Positions 14,603 to 23,154 of a DNA stretch of 64,000 bases are shown piece after piece (the stretch's first letter is position 1; each line of letters begins with the position of its first letter). The position numbers were made by a program, and so were the translations under genes. The notes under the pieces are model-generated. The model ran no database searches. It was given only the letters and a program-made list of their open reading frames with translations, and was not told the origin of the DNA. Source of the DNA: Streptomyces griseus (GTDB lineage Bacteria > Actinomycetota > Actinomycetes > Streptomycetales > Streptomycetaceae); assembly GCF_900460065.1 (NCBI RefSeq), contig NZ_UAVD01000037.1, positions 1-64,000 of the forward strand, given 5' to 3'.

Positions 14603-15865
14603 ATGTCCGAAGCGTCAAGGCCCAGTCCGATCCGAGGCCGCCGTCTTCTGGTGGTTTCGACCAACTACGCACCGGAGCTGACGGGCATAGGCCCGTACGC
14701 CACGCAACTGGCCGAGCACTGGGCGGCGTCCGGGGCCCGGGTCCGCGCACTCACCGGCATGCCGCACTACCCCTCCTGGCAGGTGGAGGAGGGATACCGG
14801 GACGTATGGAGGACGGTGGAGATACGCGGCGGCGTCGGCGTGCACCGGCGCCGGCACTATGTGCCGCCCCGTCAGACCGCGCTCCGCAGAGCGGCGTTCG
14901 AGGCGAGCGTCCTCGCCACCGGCCTGTTCGCCCCACCGCCCGGGCGCCCCGACGCCGTGGTCTCCCAGATGCCCAGCCTCGCGGGCGGCGTCATCGGAGC
15001 CCGCCTCGCCCGTCGCCACCGCGTCCCCCACATACCCGTCGTCCAGGACCTGATGGGCGCCGCCGCCGCACAGAGCGGCATCCGGGGCGGCGACAGGGCC
15101 GCCGCCGTCGCCGCTGCCGCCGAGCGGTACGCCCTGCGCGGGGCCGCCCTCGTCGGCGTCATCCACGAGAGCTTCGTCCCCGGCGTCACCGCTCTCGGCG
15201 TCGACCCCGGGCGCATCCGCCTCGTCCCCAACTGGACCCATGTGCAGGGCCCCACCGCCGACCGCGCCGCGACCCGCGCCCGGCTCGGCTGGCCCGAGGG
15301 CACCCCGGTCGTCCTGCACTCCGGCAACATGGGGCTCAAGCAGGGCCTCGACGTCCTGGTGGACACCGCCCGCCTCGCCCCCGACGTCCGCGTCGTCCTG
15401 ATGGGCGACGGCAACCAGCGCGAGGCCCTGCGGGCCCGCGCCGAGGGGCTGGCCAACGTGGACTTCCTGGAACCCGCGTCGGCCGAGGAGTTCACCGACG
15501 TCCTCGCCGCCGCCGACGTCCTCGCGGTCACCCAGCGCGCCTCGGTCCTCGACATGAGCGTCCCCTCCAAGCTCACCTCGTACTTCACCTCCGGACGCCC
15601 CGTGATCGCCTCCGTCGCCGACGAGGGCGGCACCGCCGACGAGGTCCGCCGCTCCGGCGCCGGGGCCCTCGTCGCCCCCGAGGACCCGGCCGCCCTGCTG
15701 GAGGCGCTGCGGAAGCTGGCCGCCGACCCGGCCGCCGCCGACGCCCTCGGGGCCGAGGGCCCGCGCTACGTCGCCCGCCACCTGAGCCGGGAGGCGGGCC
15801 TCGCCCGCTTCGACGACCTGCTCGCCGAGGCCCTGCCGGACACGCAAGGGAGCCCCCGCCGATGA
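14603..15865 (+). CDS. Glycosyltransferase family 4, WcaI-like
   Basis: A 420-residue GT-B enzyme. The N-terminal domain opens with VVSTNYAPELTGIGPYATQL, the WcaI-type acceptor motif. The C-terminal domain has VVLHSGNMGLKQGLDVLVD and VPSKLTSYFTSGRPVIA with the nucleotide-sugar contacts, a little varied from E-x7-E. It likely adds a sugar, possibly fucose, to a lipid-linked repeat unit on the cytoplasmic face. The ATG is preceded by GGGGAAGG. It is the first gene of a four-nucleotide-overlap set with the Wzz-like and Wzx-like genes. Confidence 0.87.
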   Translation: MSEASRPSPIRGRRLLVVSTNYAPELTGIGPYATQLAEHWAASGARVRALTGMPHYPSWQVEEGYRDVWRTVEIRGGVGVHRRRHYVPPRQTALRRAAFEASVLATGLFAPPPGRPDAVVSQMPSLAGGVIGARLARRHRVPHIPVVQDLMGAAAAQSGIRGGDRAAAVAAAAERYALRGAALVGVIHESFVPGVTALGVDPGRIRLVPNWTHVQGPTADRAATRARLGWPEGTPVVLHSGNMGLKQGLDVLVDTARLAPDVRVVLMGDGNQREALRARAEGLANVDFLEPASAEEFTDVLAAADVLAVTQRASVLDMSVPSKLTSYFTSGRPVIASVADEGGTADEVRRSGAGALVAPEDPAALLEALRKLAADPAAADALGAEGPRYVARHLSREAGLARFDDLLAEALPDTQGSPRR

Positions 15866-17544
15866 CGCCGCACCACCGCGCCCCGGACGACCACGACGAG
15901 CCGGCGCTCCTGCGCGACCAGTTCCGCCAACTCCTGCGCTACCGGCCCCTGCTCGTCTGCGGAGTCGTCGTCGGCCTGCTCGGCGGCGGCTACCTCGCCC
16001 TCGGCGGCGACGACACCTACACCGCCACCGGCGAGGTGCTCGTCCGCTCCGCGATCTCCGACCCCTTCGCCGCCGGATCCACCGCCGACAAGGGCATCAA
16101 CATCGGCTCCGAGCGCCAGACCGCCGTCAGCGACACGGTGGGCACCCTGGCCGCCGGGACCCTGCTCAAGGCGGGCGACGACGTCACCGCCCGCAAGCTG
16201 CTCAGCGGGCTCCAGGTGACCAACCCGCCCAACACCCTCACCCTCCGCTTCACCTACACCGCCGCCGCTCCCGAGCAGGCCCGCGCCCGCGCCGAAGCCC
16301 TCGCCGTGGCCTATCTCGCCCACCGCAAGGCGCGCACCGAGGAGAGCATCCAAAACATGTCCGACGGCTACCGGGCCCAGCTCGGACCGCTGGAGGAGAA
16401 GCGCGACCTGCTGGAGGACCAGATCGAGGCCGGAGCGGAGGACGACGTCAGCAGCGCCCGCGCCAACATCATCGTCTCCATCTCCGAGCTGAGCCGGAAG
16501 ATCTCCGAGCTGAAGGCCCTGGACACCACCCCCGGCTACCTCAACAAGAAGCCCGTCGCCCCCACATCACCCGCCGGCCCCGGCCTGCCCCTGCTCCTCG
16601 GGCTCGGCGGCGTCGTCGGCCTCGCCCTCGGACTGCTGCTCTCCTGGGTGCGCCTCGTCTTCGACCCCGCCGTACGCTCCCCCCGGGAACTGGTCCGCTC
16701 GCTCGGCGCCCCCCTGCTCGGCACCCTGCCCCGCGAACGCGGGGCCGCCGGCCGCCTGCTCGCCATCGGGCGCGGCACCTCACGGCTGGCCGAGGAGTAC
16801 CGCGCCGTCGCCTTCCGGCTCGCCTACGACCCGTCGTTCGCCGAGAGCCGCCGGCTGCTGGTCACCGCCCCCCGCGGCGACAACACGGCCGCCGCCGCGG
16901 CGGCGGCCAACCTCGCCGCCGCCTTCGCCGAGATGGGCCGCGACGTCCTGCTCGTCGAGGCCGACCTGCGCACCCCCTCCCTCGCCCGCGACCTCGGCTC
17001 CGGCTCCCACGAGGTGCGCCCACCGCGCTGGGCCGCCGAGGAGGGCGGCGGCTGGCCCGCCCGCGGTCGCACCCATGTGGACGTCCCCGGGTCCGGGGCC
17101 TTCGCCCTGATCCCCGGGACCACCGTCGACAACGTCCCGCGCGCCCTGACCTCACCACCCGTCGGCCGCATCGTCGCCGAGGCCGACCGGGCCGGCAACG
17201 TCGTCATCGTCCTCGCCCCGCCCGTCCTGTCCTACGCGGACGCGGTCGCCCTGGTCGACCGGGTGGAGGGCGTCATGATCGTCTGCGACCCGCGCGCGGT
17301 GCACCGCAGCGACCTGGAACGCATCCGCGAGATCATCGGCGCCTCCGGGGGCTCCGTTCTCGGCGCGCTGCTGCACCCCGGCCGGCGGCGGCTCGGGCGG
17401 ACGGAGCGGCGGGCGAAGCCCACCCGGCGCCGGGGTGGCGGAGGACCGGGCCGCACCGCCGAGCCGGACGCACCCGAGATCTCCGGGGATCCCACCGAGA
17501 CCCTCGGCCTGCGCACCTTCACCCAGCCGGCCGCGCGCAGGTGA
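15862..17544 (+). CDS. Wzz/BY-kinase-like polysaccharide chain-length protein with degenerate Walker A
   Basis: A 560-residue polysaccharide co-polymerase. TM1 is near residues 33-55 and TM2 near 231-260, with an extracytoplasmic Wzz domain between them containing a coiled segment (LGPLEEKRDLLEDQIE). A cytoplasmic P-loop-type domain follows. At the Walker A position it reads TAPRGDNTAAAAAAANLA instead of a G-K-S/T loop, and Walker A' is VLLVEADLR. Lacking the lysine, the domain probably does not bind ATP in the usual way. No tyrosine cluster is seen at the C-terminus, which is Arg/Gly-rich. It likely controls chain length with the Wzy-like protein. Its ATG overlaps the preceding glycosyltransferase stop. 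Confidence 0.85.
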   Translation: MTPHHRAPDDHDEPALLRDQFRQLLRYRPLLVCGVVVGLLGGGYLALGGDDTYTATGEVLVRSAISDPFAAGSTADKGINIGSERQTAVSDTVGTLAAGTLLKAGDDVTARKLLSGLQVTNPPNTLTLRFTYTAAAPEQARARAEALAVAYLAHRKARTEESIQNMSDGYRAQLGPLEEKRDLLEDQIEAGAEDDVSSARANIIVSISELSRKISELKALDTTPGYLNKKPVAPTSPAGPGLPLLLGLGGVVGLALGLLLSWVRLVFDPAVRSPRELVRSLGAPLLGTLPRERGAAGRLLAIGRGTSRLAEEYRAVAFRLAYDPSFAESRRLLVTAPRGDNTAAAAAAANLAAAFAEMGRDVLLVEADLRTPSLARDLGSGSHEVRPPRWAAEEGGGWPARGRTHVDVPGSGAFALIPGTTVDNVPRALTSPPVGRIVAEADRAGNVVIVLAPPVLSYADAVALVDRVEGVMIVCDPRAVHRSDLERIREIIGASGGSVLGALLHPGRRRLGRTERRAKPTRRRGGGGPGRTAEPDAPEISGDPTETLGLRTFTQPAARR

Positions 17545-18785
17545 GAGCCCGCACCGCCGTCCTCTGCTCGGTCGCCGACCAAGGAGTGGCGGCGCTCACC
17601 AACATCCTGGTGCTCCTCGCCGCCGCCCGGCTCTCCACCGTCACCGACTTCGCCCGCTTCTCCGCGGTCTACCTGGTCTTCACGGTGCTCCTCGGCGTCT
17701 CGGGCGCGTACACCGGGCAGCCGCTGGTCCTCAAGCGCGGCGCGGGGGAGGAGACCCGGGGCGCCTGCCGGTCCGCCGTCGCCTTCACCCTCCTCGCCTC
17801 GGCCTGCCTCGGCGCGCTGCTCGCGGCCGTCTGCGCCCTCGTCCCGGGCGACACCGCCCGCGCGCTGATGATGCTCGGCCTCGTGCTCCCCGTGGTGCTG
17901 GGGCAGGACGCCGCGCGCTACGCCTTCTCCACCCTCCAGCGACCCCATCTGGCCCTGTTCGCCGACCTGTTGCGGCTCGGCGGCGTGCTGGGGGCGCTCT
18001 TTGCGCAGGACTACGGAGCCTCTCCGGCCCGGCTGATCGCCGTCTGGGGCCTCTCCGCCCTGCCCGCCCTGCTCCTGTCGGCCGCCCTGGTGCACCGGGC
18101 CACCGCGGGCGCCCCGGTGCGGCTCCGGCCGATGCTGCGGCGCGGCCACCTCGGACAGCGCTTCACCGTCGAGTTCGGCGTCGGCAACGCGACCGGTCAG
18201 CTGTCGGTCCTCGGCCTCGGCGCGGTGGGCAACCCGCTCCTCGTCGGCGCGCTGCGCGGGGCGACCACCCTGTTCGGACCGCTGAACGTGCTCTACACCT
18301 CGGCCACCTCCTTCGGACCCCCGCTGCTCGGCCGGGTCGGCGACGAGCGCCGCCGGATCCGGGCCACCGCCGCCCTCGCCGCCGTCCTCGCGGGAACCGC
18401 CGCGCTCTGGGCCACCGTGCTCGCCCTGCTGCCCGACCCCGCCGGACGCGAACTGCTGGGCGACACCTGGCCCACGGCCGCCGCCCTGCTCCCCGCCACC
18501 GGCAGCCAGTACGCGGCGATGGCCGTCGGCACCTGCGGGCTGCTCGCCCTGCGCATGCTCGACCCGCGCACCACGCTCTCCATCCAGGTCGTCTTCTCGC
18601 TCACCGCCGTGGCGTTCCTCGCGGGCGGTTACGTCGTCGGGGGCGTCCCGGGCGCCGCCTGGGGGCTCGCCCTGGGCTCGCTCGGCAAGGCCCTCGCGAC
18701 CTGGATCAGGGTGGCCAGGATCCGCCGCCGGGGACCCGCGCACCGGGAGCCCGTCAGCGCCGACGCGCTTCCCGCTGCTCCCTGA
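17541..18785 (+). CDS. Wzx-like polysaccharide flippase/membrane protein
   Basis: A 414-residue protein with about 12 hydrophobic helices, of the MOP/polysaccharide-export type (LVFTVLLGVSGAYTGQPLVLKRG, later GALRGATTLFGPLNVLY). It is expected to flip the lipid-linked repeat unit across the membrane. The GTG start overlaps the Wzz-like gene stop (GTGA). Its 3' end overlaps the convergent Wzy-like gene by 32 nt, so the two transcripts share complementary ends. Confidence 0.8.
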   Translation: MRARTAVLCSVADQGVAALTNILVLLAAARLSTVTDFARFSAVYLVFTVLLGVSGAYTGQPLVLKRGAGEETRGACRSAVAFTLLASACLGALLAAVCALVPGDTARALMMLGLVLPVVLGQDAARYAFSTLQRPHLALFADLLRLGGVLGALFAQDYGASPARLIAVWGLSALPALLLSAALVHRATAGAPVRLRPMLRRGHLGQRFTVEFGVGNATGQLSVLGLGAVGNPLLVGALRGATTLFGPLNVLYTSATSFGPPLLGRVGDERRRIRATAALAAVLAGTAALWATVLALLPDPAGRELLGDTWPTAAALLPATGSQYAAMAVGTCGLLALRMLDPRTTLSIQVVFSLTAVAFLAGGYVVGGVPGAAWGLALGSLGKALATWIRVARIRRRGPAHREPVSADALPAAP

Positions 18786-20286
18786 ACGTGGTGATCAGCG
18801 CCAGGCACAGCGCCGCGATGGCGAGCTTCCCCACCGCCTGGAGCAGCGGACCGCGCAGCAGGATGAAGGTGTAGCCGGCGATCAGCGGGGCCGCGATCGC
18901 CAGCACACTCGCCGGCCCCGGCCCCGCCCGGGTGACCGCGAGGGCGTACCTGCGGTCGGTGCGGGCCGCCGCGTAGCCGATCAGCGCCAGCCCGCCGACC
19001 AGCCCCGCCGGGCCGAAATCGACCCAGAACTCGGTCCACAGCGGGGCCGAGAGGTTCGTCATCCGCAGCCCCATCCACTGCCCGACCCGCACCCCGGTGT
19101 CCTCCGGCTTCCCGCTCCACAGCGCGCGCGGCACGAAGAACAGCGCTGAGCCCGTCAGTTGGCGGCCGTAGGTGTGTCCCCGGGTGTCCACCCACGAGAC
19201 GGTGTTGGCGAACATCACCATCTGGTCGTAGTCCTTGGTCACCAGCGGCTCGAAGACCGAAGCCGACTGGACGGGCCGCTGGCCCCCCTCCTCGTAGCGG
19301 AACCTGTCCGCGTACGGGAACACCACCAGCGCCCCCACCACCCCCGTCGTCAGCACGGTGCGGTAGAACGCCGCACTGCTCGGGAACGCGGTGAACACGA
19401 ACGCCATCAGCACCGTCAGGAACCAGTAACGGGCATTGGAAATCGGGTTGTTCACCACCAGGTTCAGCGCCGCCAGCGCCACCCACACCAGCACCGTCGA
19501 GGGGGTGCGCCGGGCGCGGCGGGAGGTTGCCAGGCGGCGGGTGTAGAACAGCAGCGCCAGCAGCGCCGGGACCTGGCCGAAGCCCTTGATGAACGCCGAG
19601 CCCACGTTGGAGCCCTCCGCCACCACCCCGCTCGCCGCCACCGTCTCGTTGATCTCCTGCCGACTGGAGAAGAAGACGCCGGGACCGCCCAGCTTCAGCA
19701 CGTAGAACGCGCTCGCCACGAACGCCACCACCACCAGGATCCGCAGCCGCACCGGATGCGCCCGGGCGGGCCCGCCGCCCGAGCCCCGGACGGAGGGCGT
19801 CCGGCGGCGCAGCGGACGGCGGGAGGCCAGCAGCGCCCCCAGGTCGTAGGCCGCGCACCCCACCAGGATCATCGAGATGGCGGTCACCAGGTCCTGGCGC
19901 GGTCCCACCATCGGCGTCGGCGTCTGCTCGATCACCACCTGGGCGAACGGCGCCACGCCCATCGCGATGTACACGAACATCCAGAAGACGCCCTGGAGCA
20001 GCCGCCGCCGGGTCGAGAGGATCATCGTCGCCAGCCGGGCCCCCGCGTAGCACGTCAGCACCAACTGGAGCCAGTACGCCGTGTCCCGGACCCCGCCGCC
20101 GGGCTGGGCGGCTATCACCGCGGGCAGGAAGCAGACCAGGCCCAGGATGAGCGGCACGGACAGCGCCCGCGACAGCATCGACCAGGCGATCCGCCGCTCC
20201 GGGGGGCCGCCGGGCTCTTTTGGCCCCGCCGGTAGCCCGTTCACGCGGTCGGCCTCGCTCCGCGCCGACGTGTGCACCGACGTCAT
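18754..20286 (-). CDS. Wzy-like O-antigen/exopolysaccharide polymerase
   Basis: A 510-residue protein with about 12 membrane helices and a large hydrophilic loop at ~residues 325-400 (RYEEGGQRPVQSASVFEP, then GHTYGRQLTGSALFFVPRALW). The F-VPR-x-LW-x-x-KP pattern is typical of oligosaccharide-repeat polymerases. It would join repeat units on the outer face. An Arg/Gly-rich cytoplasmic segment lies near 160-175. It is transcribed divergently from the second GT4 gene. Confidence 0.8.
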   Translation of the reverse strand: MTSVHTSARSEADRVNGLPAGPKEPGGPPERRIAWSMLSRALSVPLILGLVCFLPAVIAAQPGGGVRDTAYWLQLVLTCYAGARLATMILSTRRRLLQGVFWMFVYIAMGVAPFAQVVIEQTPTPMVGPRQDLVTAISMILVGCAAYDLGALLASRRPLRRRTPSVRGSGGGPARAHPVRLRILVVVAFVASAFYVLKLGGPGVFFSSRQEINETVAASGVVAEGSNVGSAFIKGFGQVPALLALLFYTRRLATSRRARRTPSTVLVWVALAALNLVVNNPISNARYWFLTVLMAFVFTAFPSSAAFYRTVLTTGVVGALVVFPYADRFRYEEGGQRPVQSASVFEPLVTKDYDQMVMFANTVSWVDTRGHTYGRQLTGSALFFVPRALWSGKPEDTGVRVGQWMGLRMTNLSAPLWTEFWVDFGPAGLVGGLALIGYAAARTDRRYALAVTRAGPGPASVLAIAAPLIAGYTFILLRGPLLQAVGKLAIAALCLALITTFREQREARRR

Positions 20287-20351
20287 GCGCCCCCCCCGGG
20301 ATCAGTGAACCGCTGGACACTCTAACGAATCGGCCCATATGAGGAAGACCG

Positions 20352-20378
20352 ATGGCTACGCTGTGAACAAGTAGCCAT
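20352..20378 (+). promoter_or_regulatory. Inverted repeat directly before the second GT4 gene
   Basis: ATGGCTAC (20352-20359) and GTAGCCAT (20371-20378) are perfect 8-bp arms 11 nt apart, ending 17 nt before the GTG start and just before the ribosome binding site (GAGGGGAA). The repeat lies in the divergent region with the Wzy-like gene. It could be a repressor operator or a leader hairpin that hides the ribosome binding site. Confidence 0.4.
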
Positions 20379-20395
20379 GGTCGAGGGGAACTCCG

Positions 20396-21559
20396 GTGAA
20401 AATCCTGCACGTTGTCACGCTCCACACCCCGGATCACGCCTTCGGTGGACCGACCCGGGTGGCGTTCAACCTGTCCAGGGTCCAGCGGGCCGCCGGGGAC
20501 GACGCCCGCGTCATGGCCCTCGGCGACGGCTTCCCCGGCGGTGAGCTGCCCGGCCAGGTCGAGGGAGTTCCGGTCCACCTCTTCCAGGCGCGGCACCTGC
20601 TCCCGATGTTCGAGGTCAGCGGCATCACCTCCGCCGCACTGCTGAACACCGCGCGCCGCATGATGCGCGGCGCCGACCTCGTACACGTCCATCTGATGCG
20701 GGACCTGGTCACCCTGCCCGCGGCGCTTCTCGCACTCGCGACCCGGACGCCCCTGGTCGTCCAGACCCACGGCATGATCGACCCCACCGAGAAGAAGGTG
20801 GCCCAGCTCACCGACCTGCTCGGGGTCCGCAAGGTGCTGCGCGAGGCCGACGCGGTCCTGCACCTCACCGAGATGGAGCGGGTCGATGTGAACGCCGTCG
20901 CCGCCCCCGTCCCGCTCACCCGCACCGTACGGCTGGTCAACGGGGTGCGCCCGCAGGAGCGCAAGCCCGCCCGCGAGCCGGGCCGTCCGCCCACCGTGCT
21001 GTACCTGGCCCGGATCCAGAAGCGCAAGCGCCCCGAGGACTTCGTCGCCGCGATGCCGCACGTCCTCGTCCGTCACCCGGACGCCCGGTTCGTGCTGGCC
21101 GGGCCGGACACCGGCGCGCTGGCCGGCACCCTCGCCCTGGCCCGGAAGCTGGGGGTGGCCGACTCCCTGGACCACGTGGGTCCGCTGGAGCACGACGAGG
21201 TCCTCGCCGCCGACCGCGCGGCCGACGTGTATGTGCTGCCGGCGATCGAGGAGCCGTTCCCGGTCTCGGTGCTGGAGGCGATGTCGGTCGGCACCCCGGT
21301 CGTCATCACCCGCACCTGCGGGCAGGCCCCGGATGTGGCGGGGGCGGGGTCGGGCCGGGTCATCGACAGCCGGGTCGGGGAGGACGCGGCCAACGCCCGC
21401 AAGGTCGCCGACGCGATCCTGGAGCTGCTGGAGCCGGAGGCCGCCGAGCAGGCGGGCAAGGCCGCCTGGGAGCTGGTCAACGAGCAGTTCACCATCGAGG
21501 CCGTCACCGCCACCCTCCGGCGGACCTATGAGGACGTGGTCCGCCGGAGGCGCGGGTGA
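20396..21559 (+). CDS. Glycosyltransferase family 4
   Basis: A 387-residue GT-B enzyme starting at GTG with GAGGGGAA upstream. It begins KILHVVTLHTPDHAFGGPTRV (donor/acceptor loop with GG), has HVHLMRDLVTLPAALLA and a C-terminal domain with VLYLARIQKRKRPEDFV and the E-x7-E-type motif EEPFPVSVLEAMSVGTPVV. It probably extends the repeat unit. It faces the GT2 gene with only 15 nt between the stops. I see no hairpin in that gap. Confidence 0.88.
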   Translation: MKILHVVTLHTPDHAFGGPTRVAFNLSRVQRAAGDDARVMALGDGFPGGELPGQVEGVPVHLFQARHLLPMFEVSGITSAALLNTARRMMRGADLVHVHLMRDLVTLPAALLALATRTPLVVQTHGMIDPTEKKVAQLTDLLGVRKVLREADAVLHLTEMERVDVNAVAAPVPLTRTVRLVNGVRPQERKPAREPGRPPTVLYLARIQKRKRPEDFVAAMPHVLVRHPDARFVLAGPDTGALAGTLALARKLGVADSLDHVGPLEHDEVLAADRAADVYVLPAIEEPFPVSVLEAMSVGTPVVITRTCGQAPDVAGAGSGRVIDSRVGEDAANARKVADAILELLEPEAAEQAGKAAWELVNEQFTIEAVTATLRRTYEDVVRRRRG

Positions 21560-21574
21560 TGGCCACCTTCTTCG

Positions 21575-22414
21575 TCAACGCATGGGCCGTTCCCTGGACT
21601 TGAGGGCGATCTGCCAGCGGTAGAAGCTCATCGCCAGCGCGAAGTCGAAGCCCGCCCGGCCGTCCAGGAAACCCCGCTTGTAGAGGTACATGTAGGCGAA
21701 GGACACCACCGGCTTGAACGGCGCCTTGTGGAACAACTGCCCCTGACGGGACTTGACCTGGCGCACCTGCTCCTTCACCTCGGGGTGCTGCTCCAGCCAC
21801 GCCTCCCAGTCCGAGTAGCGGTTGTGCCGCTCGAACCAGGCGGTCACCGGATCGAGGTCCTGGTGCTCGATCGGGTGGGTGAGCGTCCCCACGGTCGCCG
21901 CGACCGGCTGGTAGTGGCCCTCGACCTCACCGATGCCCGGGGCGTCGAGGTCCCCGACCTCCGGGTAGTGGCAGCGGGTCCGGTCGGTCAACGAGCGCTT
22001 GCGGATGGTGTATCCGTGCCGCAGCCGCTTCCCCGAGAACCAGTAGCCGAGCGGTATGTCGTACGCCGCCGGCTTCGGGGCCGCCGGGTCCCGGAAGGTC
22101 GCCCGCAGCTCGGCCAGCAGCCCGGGGCTCAGCCGTTCGTCGCCGTCCAGGAGCAGGATCCAGTCCAGATCGGTGCGGACGTTCTCCAGGCACCACTGCT
22201 TCTTGCGCGGGTGGCCCCCGTCCCAGGTGTACGTGACCACCTCCGCGCCGCACTCCTCGGCGATCTTGACGGTGTCGTCGGTGCTGTGGGAGTCCACCAC
22301 CACGACGGCCTCGAAGTGGCCGAGCACCGATCTCACCGCCTCCGCGATGTTCAGCCCCTCGTTCTTCGTGGGGATCGCCACGGCTATCGGCAGCTTCGGC
22401 TTTCCTGCGGTCAT
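21575..22414 (-). CDS. Glycosyltransferase family 2 (WaaE/KdtX-like)
   Basis: A 279-residue GT-A enzyme. It has the N-terminal IPTKNEGLNIAEAVRSV, VVVDSHSTDDT, the metal-binding DxD as LLLDGDERLSP and a conserved ARP-like acceptor segment later in the chain. The C-terminal region with YMYLYKRGFLDGRAGFDFA is typical of WaaE/KdtX-type transferases. The start ATG at 22414 has GAAGGAG upstream and overlaps the lipoprotein stop (ATGA). It acts at the cytoplasmic face. Confidence 0.88.
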   Translation of the reverse strand: MTAGKPKLPIAVAIPTKNEGLNIAEAVRSVLGHFEAVVVVDSHSTDDTVKIAEECGAEVVTYTWDGGHPRKKQWCLENVRTDLDWILLLDGDERLSPGLLAELRATFRDPAAPKPAAYDIPLGYWFSGKRLRHGYTIRKRSLTDRTRCHYPEVGDLDAPGIGEVEGHYQPVAATVGTLTHPIEHQDLDPVTAWFERHNRYSDWEAWLEQHPEVKEQVRQVKSRQGQLFHKAPFKPVVSFAYMYLYKRGFLDGRAGFDFALAMSFYRWQIALKSRERPMR

Positions 22415-23154
22415 CCGTCGGCTCCTTCGGGCAGCCAGGCGTAGCAGCCTGTGGAGGTGAACGTACGGGCGGACTTCGGGATCGTGATCGTGCGTGACGT
22501 GCCGGTGTCGGACGCGCCCGAGGACAGCTCCTTGCCGCCGGCTCCGATGATCCGCCAGGTGCAGGCCGTGGTGGGGGAGGCGGACCGGTAGACGCCTGGC
22601 CGGAGCCGGTCCCCGGTGTGCGTGCCGTCGGGGTAGGCGTACGCCGCCTCGTCCACCAGGTCCTGGTGCCGGGGGCAGAGGCCGGCGACCGCGTCCGCCG
22701 CGTCCGGGATCTCGTCCGTCGCGATGGCGCCGACGGCGGTGTCCCGGTCGGCCTTGACCAGGTAGCGGAGCCTGTCGCACGCCTCCTGGCCGGTCTGGAG
22801 CACGGCGGCCGGGTCCATGCCCTTCGGCACCCGGTCCGCCAGGTACTCCCGCTGCTTCTCGGTGAACGTCCCGGTGGCCGGGGTGATCTCGTCGGACGGT
22901 GTCTTTCGGCCCGTGGCGGGGGCGGCGGGGCCGGCGGCGGCCGGTTCCCCGGGCTCCCCGGCGGCGGGCTTGGCGGGCGGGGTGGGCGTGGCGGCGGACG
23001 GGCCGGGGGCGGCGGGCCCGGAGGCCGCGGGGCGCTGGGCGCCCGCGGCCTCCGGGCCGTTCCCGCCGGCGGACGAGCCGCAGGCGGCCAGCGCCGCCGT
23101 CGCCATGACGACGACGGCGCCGGCCAGGAACGGGTTCCTCATCGGATCAGCCAT
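22411..23154 (-). CDS. Secreted lipoprotein of unknown function
   Basis: A 247-residue lipoprotein. The signal sequence ends in a lipobox (ALAAC, cysteine at ~residue 25), followed by a Pro/Ala/Gly-rich linker (~26-80) that would span the cell wall. A helical region (TFTEKQREYLADRVP to VAGLCPRHQDLV) precedes a small C-terminal domain with GVYRSASPTTACTWRI and SARTFTSTGCYAWLP, found in various Streptomyces secreted proteins. Two starts (23154 and 23142) are possible; neither has an ideal ribosome binding site. It overlaps the stop of the LamG protein gene and the start of the GT2 gene, so it is part of the polysaccharide operon. Confidence 0.75.
   Translation of the reverse strand: MADPMRNPFLAGAVVVMATAALAACGSSAGGNGPEAAGAQRPAASGPAAPGPSAATPTPPAKPAAGEPGEPAAAGPAAPATGRKTPSDEITPATGTFTEKQREYLADRVPKGMDPAAVLQTGQEACDRLRYLVKADRDTAVGAIATDEIPDAADAVAGLCPRHQDLVDEAAYAYPDGTHTGDRLRPGVYRSASPTTACTWRIIGAGGKELSSGASDTGTSRTITIPKSARTFTSTGCYAWLPEGADG

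Noticed and set aside
15862..17544. Active BY-kinase for the Wzz-like protein
   Set aside because: The Walker A lysine is missing and no C-terminal tyrosine cluster is visible.
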